From positions 6,556,501 through 6,620,500 of the forward strand of contig NZ_AP025591.1 in NCBI RefSeq assembly GCF_023169945.1: 64,000 nt of DNA. Direction: 5' to 3'. Position 1 is the first letter of the stretch, and every line of letters begins with the position of its first letter. The notes under the pieces were generated by a model that was not told the origin of the DNA, searched no databases, and worked only from the letters and a program-made list of their open reading frames with translations. The translations under genes were made by a program, and so were the position numbers. The stretch is from Anaeromyxobacter oryzae. GTDB taxonomy: Bacteria > Myxococcota > Myxococcia > Myxococcales > Anaeromyxobacteraceae. Below are positions 8,898 to 18,296 of the stretch, one piece after another.

Positions 8898-8923
8898 CCG
8901 GTCGCCCTGAGCCTGCCGAAGGG
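8898..8923 (-). repeat. REP-like sequence directly after rpsD
   Basis: Read on the minus strand the 26 bases begin CCCTTCGGCAGGCTCAGGGC and end GACCGG, immediately after the rpsD stop codon. This resembles the TTCGnCAGGCTCAGGnCGAACGG sequence dispersed between genes in many GC-rich bacteria. A degenerate second copy is at 49164-49185. Confidence 0.5.
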
Positions 8924-9550
8924 CTACTTCGAGTACAGCTCGACGATGAGCTGCTCCTGGATGGGCATGGTGATGTCCTCGCGCGCGGGCGAGGTCTTCA
9001 CGGTGCCCTTGAAGGCGCCCTTGTCGAGCTCGAGCCAGGCCGGGACCTGGCGGCGATCGACGGCCTCGAGCGCCTCGTTGATCCGGACGACCTTCTTCGA
9101 GCGGTCCTTCAGCTCGACCTTGTCGCCCGGGCGGCACATGTAGCTCGGGATGTTCACCTTGCGGCCGTTCACCTTGAAGTGGCCGTGGCGGACGAGCTGG
9201 CGCGCCTCGTTGCGCGTGTCGGCGAAGCCGAGGCGGAACACGACGTTGTCGAGCCGGAGCTCGAGCGTCTGCAGCAGGTTCTCGCCCGTCTTGCCCTTCG
9301 CGGCGGCGGCGTTCTGGTAGGCGTGGCGGAAGCCGGCCTCGAGGAGGCCGTACATCCGCTTCACCTTCTGCTTCTCACGGAGCTGGACGCCGTACTCGGA
9401 GAACTTGGTCCGGCCCTGGCCGTGCTGGCCAGGGGGGTACGGGCGGCGTTCGATGGCGCACTTGTCGGTGTAGCACCGATCGCCCTTGAGATACATCTTG
9501 AGGTTCTCGCGGCGGCAGAGCCGGCACACGGATTCGCTGTAACGAGCCAC
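8924..9550 (-). CDS. rpsD: 30S ribosomal protein S4, zinc-binding form
   Basis: At 208 residues it is full length. The N terminus carries four Cys (C9, C12, C26, C31 in [10 protein letters not shown]...CYTDKC), the zinc-ribbon (C+) form of S4. The S4 RNA-binding domain follows ([35 protein letters not shown]). S4 starts assembly of the 30S body. It lies between rpsK and rpoA. Confidence 0.97.
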   Translation of the reverse strand: MARYSESVCRLCRRENLKMYLKGDRCYTDKCAIERRPYPPGQHGQGRTKFSEYGVQLREKQKVKRMYGLLEAGFRHAYQNAAAAKGKTGENLLQTLELRLDNVVFRLGFADTRNEARQLVRHGHFKVNGRKVNIPSYMCRPGDKVELKDRSKKVVRINEALEAVDRRQVPAWLELDKGAFKGTVKTSPAREDITMPIQEQLIVELYSK

Positions 9551-9571
9551 GTCGATTCTCCTGGAAGGTGA

Positions 9572-10066
9572 TCAGACCCGGCGACGCTTCGGAGGCCGGC
9601 ACCCGTTGTGCGGGATCGGCGTGACGTCGCGGATCAGGGTGATCTTGAGGCCGGCGGCGGACAGGGCGCGGAGGGCCGACTCGCGGCCGGCGCCCGGCCC
9701 CTTCACGAGCACGCTCACCGTCTTGAGCCCGTGCTCCATCGCCTTCGCGGCGGCGTCGCCGGCGGCGACCTGGGCCGCGAACGGCGTCGACTTGCGCGAG
9801 CCCTTGAAGCCGCGCGCGCCGGCGCTGGACCAGGCGATGACGTTCCCCGAGGCGTCACAGATGGTGATCTGCGTGTTGTTGAAGGTCGAGGCGATGTGGA
9901 CGATGCCGGTCGCCACGTTCTTCTTCACCCGCTTCTTCCCCTTCTTCGGGGTGACGGGCGAGGCGGTCACCGGCTCGATGCCGCCGAGGTTCGGCGCCGC
10001 GGGCGCGGTCGCCTCCTCCTTCTTCGGCTGCTCAGCTGCGGGCTTCGTCTGCTTCTCGTCGGCCAC
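9572..10066 (-). CDS. rpsK: 30S ribosomal protein S11 with N-terminal extension
   Basis: The C-terminal 128 residues are a standard S11 ([47 protein letters not shown]). About 35 extra residues precede them, rich in Glu, Lys, Pro and Ala ([18 protein letters not shown]). The extension is in frame and no ATG lies near the usual start, so it is probably translated. It follows rpsM by 29 bases. Confidence 0.96.
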   Translation of the reverse strand: MADEKQTKPAAEQPKKEEATAPAAPNLGGIEPVTASPVTPKKGKKRVKKNVATGIVHIASTFNNTQITICDASGNVIAWSSAGARGFKGSRKSTPFAAQVAAGDAAAKAMEHGLKTVSVLVKGPGAGRESALRALSAAGLKITLIRDVTPIPHNGCRPPKRRRV

Positions 10067-10095
10067 TCTGGAATCTCCGGTTGGCTATCTGTGGA

Positions 10096-10485
10096 TTAGG
10101 CCTTGGGCGCCGGGGCCGCGCTCGGCTTCCGGACGAGCCCCTTCTTCGGGCCCTTCCGCGTGCGCGCGTTGGTGTGCGTGCGCTGGCCGCGGACGGGCAG
10201 GCCCTTGCGGTGACGGAGGCCGCGGTAGCAGCCGAGGTCCATGAGCCGCTTGATGTTGAGCGAGATCTCGCGGCGGAGGTCGCCCTCCACCTTCAGGTTC
10301 TGCTCGATGGTCTCGCGGATCCGACGAACCTCGTCGTCGGTGAGATCCTTCGTGCGCGTGACGGGCGAGACGTTCGCCTTCTCGAGGATCAGCTTCGAGG
10401 TCGTCTTCCCGATGCCGTAGATGTACTGGAGGCTGACCTCGATCCGCTTCTCACGGGGAAGGTCGACGCCGGCGATGCGAGCCAT
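10096..10485 (-). CDS. rpsM: 30S ribosomal protein S13
   Basis: The 129-residue product is a complete S13 ([56 protein letters not shown]). A short Ala/Pro tail follows the basic C-terminal segment that contacts tRNA in the P site. It follows rpmJ by 27 bases at the start of the alpha operon. Confidence 0.97.
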   Translation of the reverse strand: MARIAGVDLPREKRIEVSLQYIYGIGKTTSKLILEKANVSPVTRTKDLTDDEVRRIRETIEQNLKVEGDLRREISLNIKRLMDLGCYRGLRHRKGLPVRGQRTHTNARTRKGPKKGLVRKPSAAPAPKA

Positions 10486-10512
10486 TCGTCTCTCCGAAAA
10501 ACGCGCGGGGCC

Positions 10513-10629
10513 TTAGCCCTGGCGCTGCTTGTGGCGGGGGTTGGCCGGGCAGATGATCCGCACGGTGCCCTTGCGCTTGATGACCTTGCACTTGTCGCAA
10601 ATCTTCTTGACCGACGCGCGGACCTTCAT
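10513..10629 (-). CDS. rpmJ: 50S ribosomal protein L36, zinc-binding form
   Basis: A 38-codon gene reads [16 protein letters not shown] and ends [10 protein letters not shown]11, C14, C27 and H33 form the zinc ribbon of the C+ form of L36. The start at 10629 has GGAGG eight bases upstream. It is the first gene of the alpha operon here; infA, which usually precedes it after map, is absent. Confidence 0.97.
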   Translation of the reverse strand: MKVRASVKKICDKCKVIKRKGTVRIICPANPRHKQRQG

Positions 10630-10657
10630 GACCTACGCCTCCGATGCTCGATGCTGC

Positions 10658-10707
10658 CCAAAAGACAAGAACGCCCGCCGCGACCGCCGGCGGGGATTGG
10701 CGGCGGG
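10658..10707 (-). terminator. Attenuator-like hairpin in the rpmJ leader
   Basis: On the minus strand CCCGCCGC (10707-10700) pairs with GCGGCGGG (10681-10674). Then comes CGTTCTTGTCTTTT, a T-rich tail. It lies about 30 bases upstream of the rpmJ start and downstream of a promoter candidate, so it could act as an attenuator of the alpha operon or as the end of transcripts from map. Confidence 0.5.
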
Positions 10708-10793
10708 AGCCCCAGAGCCCCCTTCATAGCCGCCCGAATTCTCCGGGATTTCCGGAGGGCCGCCCCTCACCGAGCGGCCGTTGCGAAGCGGGC

Positions 10794-10822
10794 CCTATAA
10801 CACAGGAGATTTTGGGGTGCAA
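10794..10822 (-). promoter_or_regulatory. Promoter candidate for the rpmJ (alpha) operon
   Basis: Minus-strand TTGCAC (10822-10817), a 17-base spacer and TATAGG (10799-10794) form a good sigma-70-like pair, in the 241-base gap between map and rpmJ. A GGCCGC/GCGGCC hairpin lies between this promoter and the attenuator-like hairpin. Confidence 0.5.
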
Positions 10823-10870
10823 GCGGAAGCCCCGGGCCCGCCGGGTCTCCCCTCCCTCCTTCGGCCGTCC

Positions 10871-11662
10871 TCACTCCACGCGGAACTCCACACCTGGCGG
10901 CAACGTCAGGATTTCCGGACCGTTTTCCGTAACCGCGATCGTGTGCTCGAAATGCGCGGAAAGAGATCGGTCGAGCGTGCGCGCCGTCCACCCATCGTCG
11001 AGCGTCTCCACCTCGCAGCCGCCCGCGTTCACCATGGGCTCGATGGCGAGCACCATCCCGACCCGCAACGACGCCCCCGACCCGGCGCGACCGTAGTTCG
11101 GCACCTGCGGCGGCTCGTGCAGTCGGCGGCCGATGCCGTGGCCCACGAAGTCCCGGACCACCGAGTAGCCCCGCTCCTCGACGTACCGCTGGACCGCCGC
11201 GCCGATGTCCCCGATGCGGTGACCGGCGCGCGCAGCAGCGATCGCCGACGCGAGCCCGTTCCGCGTGGCGGCGAGCAGGCGGGCGGCCTCCGGGGGCGGC
11301 TGCCCGACCGCGACCGTCCTCGCCGAGTCGGCGTACCAGCCGCGGAGGACGACGCCGTAGTCGAGGCCCACCACGTCTCCGGCGCGCAGCACGCGCTTCG
11401 AGGGGATCCCGTGGATCACCTCGTCGTTCACGGACGCGCACAGGCAGGCGGGATAGCCGTGGTAGCCGAGGAACGCCGGCTCCGCGCCGAGGGCGCGCGT
11501 GCGATCCGCGGCGAGCCGGTCGAGCTCCAGCGTGGTGGTGCCGGCGACCGCCGCGGCCGAGAGCGCCTCGAGGACCTCCCAGACCACGAGCCCCGCCTCG
11601 CGGATCCGCGCGATGTCGTCCGCGCTCCGCGTCGCGATCCTCTCGCGGGTCGTGCCGTCCAT
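10871..11662 (-). CDS. map: Type I methionine aminopeptidase
   Basis: The 263-residue product begins MDGTTRERIATRSADDIARI and has the pita-bread metal ligands in order: the Asp pair in GLDYGVVLRGWYADSARTV, His in GHGIGRRLHEPP, Glu in LAIEPMVN and Glu near EHTIAVTENG. It removes initiator Met from nascent proteins. It lies 14 bases after adk, in the usual secY-adk-map order. Confidence 0.97.
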   Translation of the reverse strand: MDGTTRERIATRSADDIARIREAGLVVWEVLEALSAAAVAGTTTLELDRLAADRTRALGAEPAFLGYHGYPACLCASVNDEVIHGIPSKRVLRAGDVVGLDYGVVLRGWYADSARTVAVGQPPPEAARLLAATRNGLASAIAAARAGHRIGDIGAAVQRYVEERGYSVVRDFVGHGIGRRLHEPPQVPNYGRAGSGASLRVGMVLAIEPMVNAGGCEVETLDDGWTARTLDRSLSAHFEHTIAVTENGPEILTLPPGVEFRVE

Positions 11663-11676
11663 CGAGTGCGTCGGCG

Positions 11677-12321
11677 CTAGCGGCCGAGCGCCTTTCGCGT
11701 GGCGGCGAGGATGCCCTCGGGCGTGCCGACGCCCTCGATCTCCGCGACGAGCCCGCGCTCGCGGTAGAAGCGCTTCAGGGGCTCGGTCTTGGTGCCGTAC
11801 TCCTGCATCCGCTTGCGGACATTCTCCGGCTTGTCGTCCTCGCGCTGCACGAGCGGCGTCACGTCGCGGTCGCAGTACCCCGACCGCTTCGGCGGGTTCT
11901 GCGAGACGTGGTAGACGGCGCCGCACTTCGGGCAGCTCCGGCGCCCGCTGATCCGCTCGATGACGGTCTCCTCGGCGACCTCGTAGGAGACGACCTTGTC
12001 GATCGTCCGGCCGAGCGACCGGAGGAGCAGGTCGAGGTACTGGGCCTGGTTTACCGTCCGCGGATAGCCGTCGAGGATGAAGCCGGGCGCGACGTCGGGC
12101 TGCGAGAGGCGGTCCTTCACCATCTCGTTCGTGACGTCGTCCGTCACGAGGCCGCCCGCGTCCATGATGGCCTGGATCTTCTTGCCGAGCGGCGTGCCGC
12201 GCGCCTTGTGATCGCGGAACATGTCGCCGGTCGAGATGTGCGGGACGCCGTACTGCTGGGCGAGGAGCTTCGCCTGCGTGCCCTTGCCGGCGCCGGGCGG
12301 GCCGAGGAGGATGAGGATCAT
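11677..12321 (-). CDS. adk: Adenylate kinase with zinc-type LID
   Basis: The 214-residue product has the P-loop GPPGAGKGTQAKLLA, DGYPRTVNQA and a long LID domain. The LID carries CPKCGAVYHV and later CDRD, a Cys-Cys-Cys-Asp zinc site as in several Gram-positive adenylate kinases. It interconverts ATP, AMP and ADP. The gene lies between secY and map. Confidence 0.97.
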   Translation of the reverse strand: MILILLGPPGAGKGTQAKLLAQQYGVPHISTGDMFRDHKARGTPLGKKIQAIMDAGGLVTDDVTNEMVKDRLSQPDVAPGFILDGYPRTVNQAQYLDLLLRSLGRTIDKVVSYEVAEETVIERISGRRSCPKCGAVYHVSQNPPKRSGYCDRDVTPLVQREDDKPENVRKRMQEYGTKTEPLKRFYRERGLVAEIEGVGTPEGILAATRKALGR

Positions 12322-12378
12322 CGTCGTGTCTCCGAGGTGCGAAGGGCCCCGCCGTCGGCGAGGCCCCTCGTACGCGAT

Positions 12379-13719
12379 CTACGCGTTGACCGCGGTGCCG
12401 GTCGCCAGCCGCCGCCCGCGGATGCGCGGGCCGCGAGGGCCGGTGAAGCCCTCGTAGTGGCGGGTGATGAGGTGCCCCTCGATCTGCTGCACCGTGTCGA
12501 GCGCGACGCCCACCACGATGAGCAGCGACGTGCCGCCGAAGTAGAAGGAGACGCCGAACTTGTCGGTGATGACGGTGGGCAGCACGCAGATCGCGGCGAG
12601 GTAGATCGCGCCGCCGAACGTGATGCGCGAGAGCACGAAGTCGATGTAGTCGGCGGTCTTCTTCCCCGGCCGGATGCCCGGGATGTACCCGCCGTACTTC
12701 TTGAGGTTGTCTGCCACGTCGACCGGGTTGAACGTCACGGCCGTGTAGAAGTAGGCGAAGAAGATGATGAGGACGACGTAGAGCGTGTTGTAGATCCAGC
12801 TGCCCGGCCGGACCTCGTTCGACAGCGTCGACAGCATCGGGAACCAGCCCGCGAGCGTCGCCGGGAAGAGGAGCAGCGAGGAGGCGAAGATCGGCGGGAT
12901 CACGCCCGACGTGTTCACCTTGAGCGGCAGGTGGGTCGACTGGCCGCCGTACAGCTTCCGGCCGACCATCCGCTTCGCATACTGGATCGGGATGCGGCGC
13001 TGGCCGCGCTCGACGAACACGATCGCGCCGACCACCACCACCATGAGCGCGCCGAGCACGAGCAGTCCCACGCCGGAGAGCGAGGAGCTGCCCGACGCCT
13101 GCATCTGCTTCCAGGTGGTGACGACGGCGGCGGGCGCCCGCGCCACGATGCCCGCGAAGATGATGAGGGAGATGCCGTTCCCGATGCCGCGCTCGGTGAT
13201 CTGCTCGCCCATCCACATGATGAAGGCGGTGCCGGCGGCGAGCGAGATCATCGTGAGCAGGCGGAAGCCCCAGCCCGGATCCGCGACGACCATGACGCCG
13301 GCGCTGGTGCGCTGCGCCTCGAGGAAGGTCGCGATCCCGTAGCCCTGGATCCCGGCGAGGACGATGGTGAGGTAGCGGGTGTACTGCGTGATCTTCCGCC
13401 GCCCCATCTCACCCTCCTTCTGGAGGGCCTCGAGCTTCGGGACGACGACGGTGAGGAGCTGCAGGATGATCGACGCGGACACGTACGGCATGATGCCGAG
13501 CGCGAAGATCGAGAGCTGCTCGAAGGCGCCGCCGGAGAAGAAGTTCAGCAGGTTGAAGAGGCCGCCCTGCGCCACGACCTCCTGCATCGCGCGCCGGTCC
13601 ACGCCCGGCGTCGTGACGAAGATGCCGAGCCGGTACACGGCGAGCATGCCGAGACTGAACAGCAGCCGCTTCCGGAGCTCAGCGACCCGGAAGATGTTGA
13701 ACAGCCCGCTCGCAGCCAT
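12379..13719 (-). CDS. secY: Protein translocase subunit SecY
   Basis: ATG at 13719 is chosen: it follows AAAGGGG and gives the usual [20 protein letters not shown] start; an upstream ATG would add an Arg-rich stretch. The 446 residues hold about ten membrane segments, the plug region after the first ([12 protein letters not shown]), [16 protein letters not shown] in cytoplasmic loop C4, and [19 protein letters not shown] in the lateral-gate region. It forms the SecYEG channel. It follows rplO. Confidence 0.97.
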   Translation of the reverse strand: MAASGLFNIFRVAELRKRLLFSLGMLAVYRLGIFVTTPGVDRRAMQEVVAQGGLFNLLNFFSGGAFEQLSIFALGIMPYVSASIILQLLTVVVPKLEALQKEGEMGRRKITQYTRYLTIVLAGIQGYGIATFLEAQRTSAGVMVVADPGWGFRLLTMISLAAGTAFIMWMGEQITERGIGNGISLIIFAGIVARAPAAVVTTWKQMQASGSSSLSGVGLLVLGALMVVVVGAIVFVERGQRRIPIQYAKRMVGRKLYGGQSTHLPLKVNTSGVIPPIFASSLLLFPATLAGWFPMLSTLSNEVRPGSWIYNTLYVVLIIFFAYFYTAVTFNPVDVADNLKKYGGYIPGIRPGKKTADYIDFVLSRITFGGAIYLAAICVLPTVITDKFGVSFYFGGTSLLIVVGVALDTVQQIEGHLITRHYEGFTGPRGPRIRGRRLATGTAVNA

Positions 13720-13801
13720 GCCGACCCCTTTCGCACCCTTCGTTCGACGAGCCCGGGGCGACCGGTCGGCCGCCCCGAGCACGTGGATCCGTCGAACGCC
13801 C

Positions 13802-14296
13802 CTACTTCGCCTGCGCCGCCTTCTTCGCGGCCTTCGCCTTCTCGTGCATCGTCACCGGCGCCGGGATGAGCTCCACCTTCCCGCCCGCCTTCTCGATCGT
13901 CGCCCGCGCGCCCGCCGTGATCCGGTGGACCAGCACGCTGACGGCGCCCTTGAGCTCGCCCTGGCCGAGGACGACGACGCCGTCCCGGTTGCCGCGGACG
14001 AGCCCCGCCGCCTTGAGCGCGGCCGGGTCGACGGTGCCGGTGAGGCCCTCGAGGTCGGCGACCTGCACCTCCTCGAACTCCCGGCGGAAGACGTTGTGGA
14101 AACCGAACTTCGGCAGGCGGCGCTGGAGCGGCATCTGGCCGCCCTCGAACCCCTCGAAGTGCATGTTGCCGGTGCGGGCCTTCTGGCCCTTGCCGCCGCG
14201 GCCCGCGGTCTTGCCGAGGCCGGAGGCCTGGCCACGACCGACGCGCACCTTACGGCGGTTGGCGCCCTTGGGCGCCTTGAGCTTGGAGAGCGACAT
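13802..14296 (-). CDS. rplO: 50S ribosomal protein L15
   Basis: The start at 14296 gives [20 protein letters not shown], the canonical L15 beginning, with AAGGAGAATC just upstream. The 164-residue product contains [20 protein letters not shown] and [17 protein letters not shown]. An Ala/Lys tail of about 20 residues makes it longer than the standard 144. It is the last ribosomal gene before secY. Confidence 0.97.
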   Translation of the reverse strand: MSLSKLKAPKGANRRKVRVGRGQASGLGKTAGRGGKGQKARTGNMHFEGFEGGQMPLQRRLPKFGFHNVFRREFEEVQVADLEGLTGTVDPAALKAAGLVRGNRDGVVVLGQGELKGAVSVLVHRITAGARATIEKAGGKVELIPAPVTMHEKAKAAKKAAQAK

Positions 14297-14331
14297 GAAG
14301 GATTCTCCTTTTATCACGCGGGGGGCGCGTG

Positions 14332-14565
14332 TCACGACCGCGCGGCCGCCGCCTTCTTGGCCTTCCGGCCCACGGGCGGCGGAGCGTCGACCCGCTCCCA
14401 CTCGACGAGGTAAGCGACCTTCGCGATCATCCCGAGCGTCTGCGGGGTGTCGGGGAGGATCTTGGTCGAGTCCCGCTTCTTGAGCCCGAGGCCCTGGACG
14501 ATGACCCGGTGCGGCGCAGGGCAACCCGCGAGCCCGCGGACGAGCTTCACCTTGATGGCAGCCAC
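14332..14565 (-). CDS. rpmD: 50S ribosomal protein L30
   Basis: The 77-residue product matches L30 (KVKLVRGLAGCPAPHRVIVQ, LGLKKRDSTKILPDTPQTLG). The standard protein is about 60; the last 20 residues are a Pro/Lys/Ala extension. It lies 10 bases after rpsE. Confidence 0.95.
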   Translation of the reverse strand: MAAIKVKLVRGLAGCPAPHRVIVQGLGLKKRDSTKILPDTPQTLGMIAKVAYLVEWERVDAPPPVGRKAKKAAAARS

Positions 14566-14575
14566 GATGTTCTCC

Positions 14576-15082
14576 TTACGCCCCGGTGATCTCGGCGGCC
14601 TGCTTGCCGCGGAGCCGGGCGCTGTCCTCGAGCGCGCGGAGGCGCTTGAGGCCCGCCACGGTCGCCTTGAGGACGTTGTGGGGGTTGCGGGAGCCCTGGC
14701 ACTTCGTGAGCACGTTCCGGATGCCGGCGGCCTCGAGGACCGCGCGCACGGAGCCGCCCGCGATGACGCCGGTACCCTCGCCGGCGGGCTTGAGGAGCAC
14801 CCAGCCCGCGCCGAAGTGGCCGAGCACCTCGTGCGGGATGGTCGTCCCGACGAGCGGAACCTTGAACAGGTTCTTCTTCGCCTGGTCGCCGCCCTTGCGG
14901 ATCGCCTCGGGGACCTCGTTCGCCTTCCCGAGGCCGACGCCGACGTGACCCTGGCCGTCGCCGACGACGACGAGCGCCGAGAAGCTGAACCGGCGGCCGC
15001 CCTTCACGACCTTCGCGACGCGGTTGATGTGGACGACCTTGTCCTGAAGCTCGAGGTCGTTTGCGTTGATGGGAGTAGCCAT
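14576..15082 (-). CDS. rpsE: 30S ribosomal protein S5
   Basis: At 168 residues it is full length. It has the S5 double-stranded-RNA-binding region ([39 protein letters not shown]) and the C-terminal [21 protein letters not shown]5 contributes to decoding accuracy and helicase activity at the mRNA entry. It lies between rplR and rpmD. Confidence 0.97.
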   Translation of the reverse strand: MATPINANDLELQDKVVHINRVAKVVKGGRRFSFSALVVVGDGQGHVGVGLGKANEVPEAIRKGGDQAKKNLFKVPLVGTTIPHEVLGHFGAGWVLLKPAGEGTGVIAGGSVRAVLEAAGIRNVLTKCQGSRNPHNVLKATVAGLKRLRALEDSARLRGKQAAEITGA

Positions 15083-15111
15083 TCGGTCCCTCGAAACCCT
15101 TTCGATCAGCC

Positions 15112-15471
15112 CTAGAACTTCAGCCCGGCCTCGCGCGCGGCGGCGGCCACCGCCTCGACGCGGCCGTGGTAGTCGAAGCCATTGCGGTCGAAGACGACGG
15201 CCTCGATGCCCTTGCCCTTCGCCGCCTTCGCGAGCGCCTCGCCGACCTTCTTCGCGGCGCCGGTCTTGTCGTCTTCCTTGACCTCGTCCTTGAGCGCCTT
15301 GGAGTTGGTGCCCACCGAGACGAGGGTCTTGCCCGCGACGTCGTCGACGAGCTGGGCGTACATGTGCTTGAGGCTCTTGTAGACCGTGAGCCGCGGACGG
15401 GCGGACGTGCCCGTGACCTTCCGGCGGATGCGGGCCTTGCGCTTCTCGCGCGCGGTGACGTGCTTCGCCAT
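15112..15471 (-). CDS. rplR: 50S ribosomal protein L18
   Basis: The 119-residue product matches L18 ([52 protein letters not shown]). L18 binds 5S rRNA. It lies between rplF and rpsE. Confidence 0.97.
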   Translation of the reverse strand: MAKHVTAREKRKARIRRKVTGTSARPRLTVYKSLKHMYAQLVDDVAGKTLVSVGTNSKALKDEVKEDDKTGAAKKVGEALAKAAKGKGIEAVVFDRNGFDYHGRVEAVAAAAREAGLKF

Positions 15472-15537
15472 GATCGTTCCTCCGTGCGGCGGCGACGGCT
15501 CAGCCGCCGCATGAGCGGGTTTCGTTCACCAGCGCGA

Positions 15538-16080
15538 CTACGCGGCGCCGGTCTTGCCTTCCTTGCGACGGATCGTCTCTTCCGCGTACTTGATGCCCTT
15601 GCCCTTGTAAGGCTCGGGCGGGCGGAGCGCGCGGATCTTCGCGGCCGTGAGGCCGAGGAGGTGCTTGTCCACGCCCTTCACCGTGAGCTTCGTCTGCTTC
15701 GCGTCGACCTCGGCCGTCACGCCCTCGGGGAGCTTGAAGACGACCGGGTGCGAGAAGCCGAGGGTGAAGTGGATGTCCTTCCCCTTCACCTCGGCCTTGA
15801 AGCCGACGCCGCTGATCTCGAGGCCGCGCTCGTAGCCCTTCACGACGCCGTCGAGCGCGTTCTTGACCATCGTGCGCGTGAGGCCGTGCAGGCCCTTCGC
15901 GATGCGGGTGTCGTCCGGGCGGGTGACCTTCACCTCGCCCTTGTCGACCTGGACCTTCACGATGGGATTCGTGTTGAAGGACATCTTGCCCTTCGGCCCC
16001 TCGACCTTCACGAGGTGGCCGTCCACGGAGACCTTCACCTTCTCCGGGATCTTGACGGGCATCTTGCCGACTCGGGACAT
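15538..16080 (-). CDS. rplF: 50S ribosomal protein L6
   Basis: The start at 16080 gives MSRVGKMPVKIPEKVKVSVD, the standard L6 beginning. At 180 residues it is full length. The C-terminal signature RPPEPYKGKGIKYAEETI is intact. L6 sits near the sarcin-ricin loop and factor-binding site. The start lies 15 bases after the rpsH stop. Confidence 0.97.
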   Translation of the reverse strand: MSRVGKMPVKIPEKVKVSVDGHLVKVEGPKGKMSFNTNPIVKVQVDKGEVKVTRPDDTRIAKGLHGLTRTMVKNALDGVVKGYERGLEISGVGFKAEVKGKDIHFTLGFSHPVVFKLPEGVTAEVDAKQTKLTVKGVDKHLLGLTAAKIRALRPPEPYKGKGIKYAEETIRRKEGKTGAA

Positions 16081-16094
16081 GACCTGAGGCTCCC

Positions 16095-16493
16095 TTACCA
16101 GACGGTGCAGATCAGCTCGCCGCCGACCTTCTGCTTGCGGGCCTCGCGGTCCACCAGCACGCCCTTGGACGTGGAGAGGATCGCGATGCCCATCCCGTTC
16201 AGCACGCGCGGGATGGAGTCGGTCGGGACGTAGCGGCGCAGCCCCGGCTTCGAGACGCGCTTGATGTCGCTGATCGCCGGCTCGCGATCGGCGCTGTACT
16301 TGAGGACGATGGTGATCGCGCCCTGGACGCCGTCCTGGTGGACGACGAAGTCCTTGATGAAGCCCTCGTCGCGGAGGACCTCGGCGATCCGGACCTTGAG
16401 CCGGGACTTCGGGACGAGCACCTTCTCGTGCCGCGCGCTCGAGGCGTTCCGGATGCGCGTCAGCATGTCGCCAATGGGATCGGTGAAGCTCAT
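16095..16493 (-). CDS. rpsH: 30S ribosomal protein S8
   Basis: The 132-residue product matches S8 ([59 protein letters not shown]). In E. coli S8 binds spc mRNA near rplE as the operon's autoregulator; no comparable site was checked here. Confidence 0.97.
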   Translation of the reverse strand: MSFTDPIGDMLTRIRNASSARHEKVLVPKSRLKVRIAEVLRDEGFIKDFVVHQDGVQGAITIVLKYSADREPAISDIKRVSKPGLRRYVPTDSIPRVLNGMGIAILSTSKGVLVDREARKQKVGGELICTVW

Positions 16494-16505
16494 CGATCGT
16501 GTCTC

Positions 16506-16691
16506 CTACCAGCTCGACTTGATGACGCCGGTGATCTCGCCCTGCAGCGCGCGCTTGCGGAAGCAGATGCGGCACATCTGGAACTTGCGGAGGAACGCCC
16601 GCGGGCGGCCGCACAGGGGGCAGCGGTTGTACTGGCGCACCTTGAACTTCAGCTTGCGCTTGGCCTGCGCCATCTTCGAAAGCTTCGCCAT
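16506..16691 (-). CDS. rpsZ: 30S ribosomal protein S14, short zinc-binding form
   Basis: The 61-residue product is the short type Z S14 with a zinc ribbon: C24 and C27 ([11 protein letters not shown]), C40 and C43 ([11 protein letters not shown]). The long zinc-free form is about 100 residues. It lies between rplE and rpsH, the usual place. Confidence 0.97.
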   Translation of the reverse strand: MAKLSKMAQAKRKLKFKVRQYNRCPLCGRPRAFLRKFQMCRICFRKRALQGEITGVIKSSW

Positions 16692-16700
16692 GGTCTCTCC

Positions 16701-17243
16701 TTACTGACGGAACGGCATGCCGAGGTGGCGCAGCAGCGCTCGGCCCTCTTCGTCGTTCCGGGCGGTCGTCACGACCGTGATGTTCAAGCCCTTGATCTTC
16801 TCGACCTTGTCGTAGTTGATCTCGGGGAAGATGATCTGCTCGCGGACGCCGAGCGTGTAGTTCCCCTTCCCGTCGAACGCCTTCGGCGACACGCCCTTGA
16901 AGTCGCGCACGCGCGGCAGCGCGATCGAGACCAGGCGGTCGAAGAACTCGTACATCCGGTCGCCGCGGAGCGTGACCATCGCGCCGATCGACTGGCCCTG
17001 CCGCAGCTTGAAGTTCGCGATGGACTTCCGCGCGCGCGTCACGACCGGCTTCTGGCCCGTGATCGCGGAGAGCTGCTCCACCGAGGCGTCGATGATCTTG
17101 CCGTTGTTGATCGCCTCGCCGAGGCCCATGTTCACCACGATCTTCTCGAGGCGGGGGGCCTGCATCGGGTTCTTGAACCCGAACTCCTTCATCAGCTCGG
17201 AGCGGACTTCCTTCTCGAACCGCTCCTTCAGTCGCGCTGCCAT
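16701..17243 (-). CDS. rplE: 50S ribosomal protein L5
   Basis: The 180-residue product matches L5 ([58 protein letters not shown]). L5 binds 5S rRNA in the central protuberance. About 90 bases separate it from rplX, more than elsewhere in the operon; no motif was recognised there. Confidence 0.97.
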   Translation of the reverse strand: MAARLKERFEKEVRSELMKEFGFKNPMQAPRLEKIVVNMGLGEAINNGKIIDASVEQLSAITGQKPVVTRARKSIANFKLRQGQSIGAMVTLRGDRMYEFFDRLVSIALPRVRDFKGVSPKAFDGKGNYTLGVREQIIFPEINYDKVEKIKGLNITVVTTARNDEEGRALLRHLGMPFRQ

Positions 17244-17334
17244 CGTTCTCTCCTTGCCTTCGGCCGGCGCCTTCCGAGTGCCGGGCGATGCGTTCTCTTA
17301 CGGTTGCTGCGATACCGCCAGTTTTCGGATGCGA

Positions 17335-17652
17335 CTACTTCGCGGCCGCCCTCTTCTCGGCCCGGGCCTTCTCCTTCGCCCCGAGCTCACGGCCGATCTT
17401 CTCGCGGCGGACGGGCGCGCCGTCCTTGCCGACCACCATCACGTTCGAGAGGGCGATCGTGCCGTCCTTCTCGAGGATCCCGCCCTCGGGGTTGGCCTGG
17501 CTCCGGCCCTTCTTCATGTGGCGCTTCACGGTCATGAGCTTCTCGACCCGGACGCGCCCCTTCTCCCGGAGGACCTCGAGGACCTTGCCCTGCTTCCCCT
17601 TCTCCTTGCCGGCGATGACCTTGACGGTGTCGCCCTTGCGGATCTCCGCCAT
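17335..17652 (-). CDS. rplX: 50S ribosomal protein L24
   Basis: The start at 17652 gives MAEIRKGDTVKVIAGKEKGK, the KOW motif region. The 105-residue product also has TVKRHMKKGRSQANPEGGI and ends in a Lys/Ala/Glu tail. L24 is an assembly initiator near the exit tunnel. The start lies 2 bases after the rplN stop. Confidence 0.97.
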   Translation of the reverse strand: MAEIRKGDTVKVIAGKEKGKQGKVLEVLREKGRVRVEKLMTVKRHMKKGRSQANPEGGILEKDGTIALSNVMVVGKDGAPVRREKIGRELGAKEKARAEKRAAAK

Positions 17653-17654
17653 GA

Positions 17655-18023
17655 CTAGAGGACCTCCGGCGCGAGCGAGATGATCTTCATGAACTTCCGG
17701 GCGCGGAGCTCGCGGGCGACCGGGCCGAAGATGCGGGTGCCGATGGGCTCGAGATCCTTGTTGATGAGGACCGCCGAGTTGCCGTCGAACCGGATGTAGC
17801 TGCCGTCCGGCCGCTTCACCTCGCGGCTCGTGCGGACGATGACGGCCCGGGCGACCTCGCCCTTCTTCACCTTCGCCTGCGGGATCGCCTCCTTGATCGA
17901 GACGACGATGACGTCGCCGATCGAGGCGTACCTCCGCTTGCTGCCGCCGAGCACCTTGATGCACATGACCTTCTTGGCACCCGAGTTGTCGGCGACATCG
18001 AGCATCGTCTGCTGCTGGATCAT
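17655..18023 (-). CDS. rplN: 50S ribosomal protein L14
   Basis: The 122-residue product matches L14 ([58 protein letters not shown]). It sits at the subunit interface next to L19. The gene lies 3 bases after rpsQ. Confidence 0.98.
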   Translation of the reverse strand: MIQQQTMLDVADNSGAKKVMCIKVLGGSKRRYASIGDVIVVSIKEAIPQAKVKKGEVARAVIVRTSREVKRPDGSYIRFDGNSAVLINKDLEPIGTRIFGPVARELRARKFMKIISLAPEVL

Positions 18024-18026
18024 GGC

Positions 18027-18296
18027 CTAGACCTCCGCCGCCTTCTCGAGAGTCTCGGCGACGCGCCAGCGCTTGTCCTTGGACATGGGCCGGGTCTCGA
18101 CGATCCGCACGCGGTCGCCGATGTTGCACGCCTGATTCTCGTCGTGGGCCTTGTACTTCTCGGCCTTGGTCACGATCTTCCCGTACTTCCGGTCCGCGAC
18201 GCGGCGCTCGACCTTGACGACGACCGTCTTCGTCATCTTGTTCGAGACCACCACGCCGATGCGGGACTTCCGGTTGCCGCGCTCCATGTCGGTCAC
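18027..18296 (-). CDS. rpsQ: 30S ribosomal protein S17
   Basis: The 89-residue product matches S17 ([55 protein letters not shown]). The ATG at 18296 overlaps the rpmC stop by four bases, which suggests translational coupling; an internal ATG three codons on is an alternative. Confidence 0.96.
   Translation of the reverse strand: MTDMERGNRKSRIGVVVSNKMTKTVVVKVERRVADRKYGKIVTKAEKYKAHDENQACNIGDRVRIVETRPMSKDKRWRVAETLEKAAEV

Noticed and set aside
13720-13782. Longer secY start at 13782
   Set aside because: Adds a charged stretch not found in SecY; ATG at 13719 has a good ribosome binding site.
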